A DNA stretch of 64,000 nt. Source: Aspergillus flavus (lineage: Eukaryota > Ascomycota > Eurotiomycetes > Eurotiales > Aspergillaceae). This document shows, piece by piece, positions 59,927 through 64,000 of the stretch. The position numbers and the translations under genes are program-made. The stretch spans positions 2,604,001 to 2,668,000 of the forward strand of contig NC_092405.1 in assembly GCF_009017415.1 (NCBI RefSeq), written 5' to 3'. Numbering within the stretch: the first letter of the stretch is position 1; each line of letters begins with the position of its first letter. The notes below the pieces were generated by a model, which was given only the letters and a program-made list of their open reading frames with translations, was not told the DNA's origin and searched no databases.

Positions 59927-61158
59927 ATGCCTGCCACCACGGCGGACACCCTTTCCCTCGTCACGCGGACCGTCACGGTCGCCCCGTTAGTACTCCTCTC
60001 AGTCGCAGATCATTATGGTCGCTCGGCAAAGGGAACTCGCAAGCGTGTGGTGGGAGTATTGCTAGGAGAGAACTCGGGTCAAAATGTTCGAGTATCAAAC
60101 AGCTTTGCGGGTACGTTTCGCTGTTGATTATTAGTTACTGTCCCTGTTACTCTCGTCATACCATTCCTGCTAATACTTTTACCCTCAGTTCCCTTTGAGG
60201 AGGATGAAAAGGATCCCTCAGTGTGGTTCTTAGATCATAATTTTGTCGAATCGATGAGAGACATGTTCAAGAAGATTAACGCTCGTGAAAAACTCATTGG
60301 ATGGTATCACTCGGGTCCGAAGCTACGGGCCGCTGACCTGGAAATTAACGAGCTATTCAAACGATACACACCCAATCCTTTGCTGGTGATTGTCGATGTT
60401 CAACCAAAGGAGGTCGGCGTGCCGACAGATGCCTACTTTGCTGTGGATGAAATCAAAGATGTGAGTAGCTTTGCGCAAAAACTAGAATATGAGTGTTCTT
60501 TTTTTTGGTTTTGTCATATGCTTACTGTGACGGCTTCTATTTCCAGGATGGTACCACCACTTCTAAGACCTTCGTTCACACTCCATCCATAATCGAAGCA
60601 GAAGAGGCAGAGGAAATCGGTGTTGAGCACCTTCTCCGAGACATTAGGGACGTTGCTGTCGGTACACTCTCCACTCGCATAACGTCGCAGCTTCAGTCCT
60701 TGCAGGGCCTTCATCTACGCCTGCGGGACATTGGGCAGTATCTCCAGAAAGTCCTTGACCATGAGCTACCTGTCAATCATGCCATACTGGGCAACCTTCA
60801 AGATGTCTTCAACCTCCTTCCCAATCTATCGACCCCACCAGCGACACCACGCCTCAGCGGGTCGGAACAGCAGTCGGAGAACAGCGAGCTGGCGCGTTCC
60901 ATGAGTATAAAGACCAACGATCAACTAATGGCCATCTATCTGAGCAGTTTGATCCGCGCCATTACTGCCTTCCACGATTTGATCGAGAACAAGATTCAGA
61001 ATCGACAACAGCAAGAAGAAAATGAGCAGAAGAGGGAACAGGAAACCAATGCTGCTAAGGGCGAAAAGGAGGCGAAAAAGGCCAACGGAGCCATAAATGG
61101 CGAGCAAAAGGAAGAGCTGGATGGATCCAAGGAAAAATACAAGAAGAAGGGTCAATAA
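59927..61158 (+). CDS. RPN8: 26S proteasome regulatory subunit RPN8 (PSMD7)
   Basis: Exons are 59927..60110, 60189..60460 and 60547..61158, giving 355 residues. The MPN domain is clear ([53 protein letters not shown]). It has [16 protein letters not shown] instead of the HxHx7SxxD zinc site, so it is the inactive MPN partner of Rpn11 in the lid. A helical C-terminal half ([31 protein letters not shown]) packs in the lid bundle. The last ~55 residues are a KEKE-like tail ([20 protein letters not shown]). The match is strong throughout. Confidence 0.95.
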
Positions 61159-61823
61159 AATTACTAGCCGGGCTATCGAGTCAATGTGATACGATTTTAA
61201 ACTACCTAGTCCAACATCGAAATGTATAGTGCAGTAATGCTACTCTGATCATGTGGCTTTGGTAGCATTTTCCTACCCTAATACATCTAATAGGTTAATC
61301 GACTTTCATCAAATCGACTTTAAAGTCCGAGTTGCAGTCCTATATTAGTTATCGATATTCATGACACTTTTGTTAAGTTTAGTTCCGTCACGAACCCCCA
61401 CCTCTTCTCCCCACTCCTACATCAACGGGACTGAGACAAAAAGGAAGTTATTAGCATACCGATGTGCATCTTGGGCTTTCGGTTCTTCATGGTTTCAGAC
61501 CCAGCCACCAAAAGTGAGCTTGAGGTCGGTTTGTATACGTAGACGGCTGAGCAGCAGGTCTGATCCAGGCCCTCTCTGTACGAGATCAACCCCAGATTTA
61601 TGCCGTCCAATATTCAATAACTCCATGACATAGCATAGCGTTCATCCGCCGGACATCATCTGTACAGACTATTCGGAGGGCCTAAGTCACCGTGGTATGT
61701 ACGCGGCTCTAGCGAAACAAAATGTAGATTATATAGCGCAGCCACCCTGGAGATTGTGATCGAGGATAGGGGGCCGGCCAGTCATAAGGATGGCTATGAT
61801 GCATGGGACCTACTAGTAGCTGA
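61159..61823. other. Convergent intergenic region, rpn8 / SWIM-domain gene
   Basis: These 665 bp contain no supported gene. Frames such as 61361..61633 lack domains and are not called. Confidence 0.45.
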
Positions 61824-62597
61824 TCATCCGCCCCAACCAGCACACCAACCTGCCAGTTCCTGTGCACCGACGACGATTCGACCGTGATCATTTGCTGAGG
61901 GCCCACTGAGTGCGGGACAGCGCTCCGCCAATACACAAGCAAGGAGATGCTTGCATACCGGGTGCGACCACTTCACTAAACGTCGAGTCAAGCTTCCACC
62001 GAATGGGTAATAATGCACGTCGGACACACGGTGGGATTGCGAGATATCACCGCTAGAAGGATCGTCCCCGGCCAACTTTGGACCCAGGTCGCGGAATGCG
62101 GCGAGCGTGAATGTTGGGCAGGTGCAATTCCACGCTTGTAGTCGAACTTCGTAGCCTTTATGGTCCGCATCTGGACGAAGAGATGCCGGCAGAGACTCCC
62201 TAGGTGAGTGACTGGGAGCCGTAGACATTGAAATGACGAAGAACAAGTCTTCAACTGGAGGACGCCTGCCATTCAGCGTTGACTCGCTCGGGCTATTTAG
62301 CTCGGAAGCGTCGGGGCTCCGAATGCTACAGTCCTCCTTCATGAAGCGCCTGACTAGGCCTCGGTCCAGGATATCCAGAGCAAGTAGAAATTCATTGGGA
62401 AAAAAACAGTGGAGCGTCAGCATCAGTTGTTTCACGTTTGATGCGTGGGCTGCTGAGGAGGCGGAGAATGGGCGCTGGCTTTCAGTGTTGACCTCATTTT
62501 CTGGCTTGGCGGTACGTTCTGAGAGCTGCGAGATCAAGTGCTCAATGAACCGGGTAGGTGAAGGTAAAGCATTATCGGGTGGATTTAGGGTCTCCAT
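61824..62597 (-). CDS. SWIM zinc-finger protein, SWS1/SHU2-like
   Basis: A single exon gives 257 residues from an ATG at 62597. The C-terminal half has a SWIM finger: NCTCP (CxC), a ~55-residue spacer, then VCKHLLACVLAERC (CxH followed by the xxA of the Sws1/Shu2 motif). The N-terminal half is helical with HASNVKQLMLTLHCFFPNEF and LLALDILDRGLVRRF, which resembles the start of Sws1 proteins. Sws1/Shu2 works with a Rad51 paralogue in the Shu complex, which helps Rad51 filament assembly. The frame is intact; the assignment to the Shu complex is inferred from the motif. Confidence 0.78.
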   Translation of the reverse strand: METLNPPDNALPSPTRFIEHLISQLSERTAKPENEVNTESQRPFSASSAAHASNVKQLMLTLHCFFPNEFLLALDILDRGLVRRFMKEDCSIRSPDASELNSPSESTLNGRRPPVEDLFFVISMSTAPSHSPRESLPASLRPDADHKGYEVRLQAWNCTCPTFTLAAFRDLGPKLAGDDPSSGDISQSHRVSDVHYYPFGGSLTRRLVKWSHPVCKHLLACVLAERCPALSGPSANDHGRIVVGAQELAGWCAGWGG

Positions 62598-64000
62598 TGG
62601 CTTAGATCGACTGGTTGGGATCTGATAGTGTCGGTGGGCCGCTCATTCCAGAGGAATCCTGGTTCAGATCAGTTTTACCCGCAAGAATCACATAATACTA
62701 TGGTGGTAATTGGCTGTTGATAGGTTCAGAGCTCTTCAGGGGAAAATGGAAAAGAGAGTGTGAGGTGAAGAAAATAAAACAAGATAAAATGAAAAACTAG
62801 GAGTGAGCTAACCAATTCAAGGTACTGAACTCCATGACTCGGGAGCTTGGAAGGTAAATATCGGTATTTATATTAAAACCGCCAAGGGAACCGCAAGTCT
62901 AATCCATCAAGCCCTGATCAAACCCTCCAGGCTGCCGTGTAGCCTTGACGTATGGGAACATCGTCCTTTAGGATTTGACAAGGAACCTCTGTTGACCGTT
63001 GCCAAGGGCCTTTATCGACTATGGCTGGAGATTTTGACCTCTTTTCCTACCTGACGCTCTCTCAACAATGCTCTGAGTGTCCATAATCTTCCTTGATCCC
63101 GCCTCCTTATTTTTCGTTGTCCTCCTTTTCTCCATGAGATCCCTTTTTAACAGCTTGGGGATACTGTGTGCTTAGCAGCTGTGGAGTTATGGGCCCTTCA
63201 CTTTTCTCGTCGTCGGCTACGAACATAAAGATCATTTTGATTTGAACTTCCGTTCTGAGCTCACAGTACACTAGAGATTAAAAGTAGTAATAGCTGCTGT
63301 CCGATTATCCACTCATGATCAATTCCCTCGAACTCGATGGCTCCCATCAGGCTCATTATGGCATTTCTATGTCTCTCATGGAGCTCTGGCGAAGCTAGAA
63401 CTTACGGACAGGGTGGAAGGGAAGGGCATCTTTTCCTGGGAGATACAAGGCGAGTAAAACAAGCGGCTTCTCTGTAGCAACCGATGCGGCAGATGAAAGT
63501 TTGGATAATAAGCTGGGCGTGATCGTTGAGTCACGCACATCTGGCAGACCAGAATCTCTCTCGTAGCCAGTTGTCGGTCCTCCCTCTTACAGGGAATATT
63601 ATTGCATGGACTGAAAGCCGCCGATACACCAGTATGTAGGCACATTCGGCATGATCCCTCTTCGGACGTCATCAGCTAGCTTATTATTCTTTCACCCACT
63701 TTGGTTCCCTTCTCCTCAACCCGCACTCACCTGTTAGAAGAGCATTTTACAGCGGCAGTGAAACGACCTTGTTACCTACCGCATCCCTTGTGGAAGATGG
63801 TTGGGATAAAGATCGTAGCGAGTCACAGATTGAGACGGTGGAACCACCAGACTTTATCAATAGTCACATAATCCTAGAGTGTTTATTTCTTCTGAGTGGT
63901 TTGCTGATAGCTTTAAACTTTGTGTATCATCGACGAAAAGGAGCTGGGGCAATACCACTATTTGGTCTTTGAAATTATGAATAGTAGAACGTTTTAAAAC
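62598..64000. other. Right-end region with no secure gene
   Basis: These 1,403 bp include the promoter of the SWIM-domain gene. A frame open from about 63655 to 63972 ends in a hydrophobic segment (ILECLFLLSGLLIALNFVY) followed by HRRKGAGAIPLFGL and a stop. It has no ATG, so it might be the last exon of a gene whose start is elsewhere; TTTACAG at 63746-63752 could be an acceptor. I do not call it. Confidence 0.45.

Overview
This is a filamentous ascomycete nuclear window, most probably from the Eurotiales (Aspergillus/Penicillium relatives). The evidence is short GT...AG introns (mostly 49-125 nt) with CTNAC/CTGAC branch points, compact genes on both strands, and orthologues of genes first named in Aspergillus (sepB, hookA). 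I rebuilt 27 protein-coding genes by joining open frames across splice sites and checking that every exon set sums to whole codons. No rRNA, tRNA, CRISPR array, intact transposon or prophage was seen.

Layout, left to right. 0-13 kb: the N-terminus of a VTC2/3-type SPX protein (cut by the edge, -), a Nudix hydrolase (+), a four-exon CENP-W/Wip1 histone-fold gene (+), a YAG7-like RGG protein (+), an MFSD10-like MFS transporter (+), an uncharacterised probable mitochondrial protein (-) and the CTF4/SepB replication adaptor (-). 13-28 kb: a P450 (-), YME2 (-), a twin-CX9C DUF3128-type protein (+), a small orphan (+) and the 2,129-residue NADH-glutamate synthase (-). 27.6-33.3 kb: a 5.7-kb stretch with no convincing gene. 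33-46 kb: APC15 (+), BET1 (-), CHZ1 (-), cytosolic HSP70 (+), a 66-residue NCE101-like protein (-), the GTP/GDP carrier GGC1 (-) and ATG8 (-). 46-64 kb: HEM13 (+), HookA (-), an I9-type proteinase inhibitor (-), PCF11 (+), a dihydrodiol/D-xylose dehydrogenase (+), adenylate kinase (-), RPN8 (+) and a SWIM-domain SWS1/SHU2-like protein (-).

The content is mainly housekeeping: replication and segregation (SepB, CENP-W, APC15, SWS1), chromatin and RNA (CHZ1, PCF11, YAG7), traffic and motors (BET1, HookA), autophagy and proteolysis (ATG8, RPN8, I9 inhibitor), mitochondria (YME2, GGC1, HEM13, NCE101-like, twin-CX9C) and nitrogen assimilation (GltA). I see no biosynthetic cluster or operon-like system.

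The most interesting signals are at fine scale: very small genes and micro-exons (7 nt in CHZ1, 10 nt in the I9 inhibitor, 11 nt first coding exon in BET1); two stop-free introns of length 3n (HSP70, HookA) that would add residues if retained; a 20-bp palindrome centred on ACGCGT upstream of SepB; an over-represented intergenic word TACTCCGTA/TACGGAGTA; and the 5.7-kb gene-poor gap.
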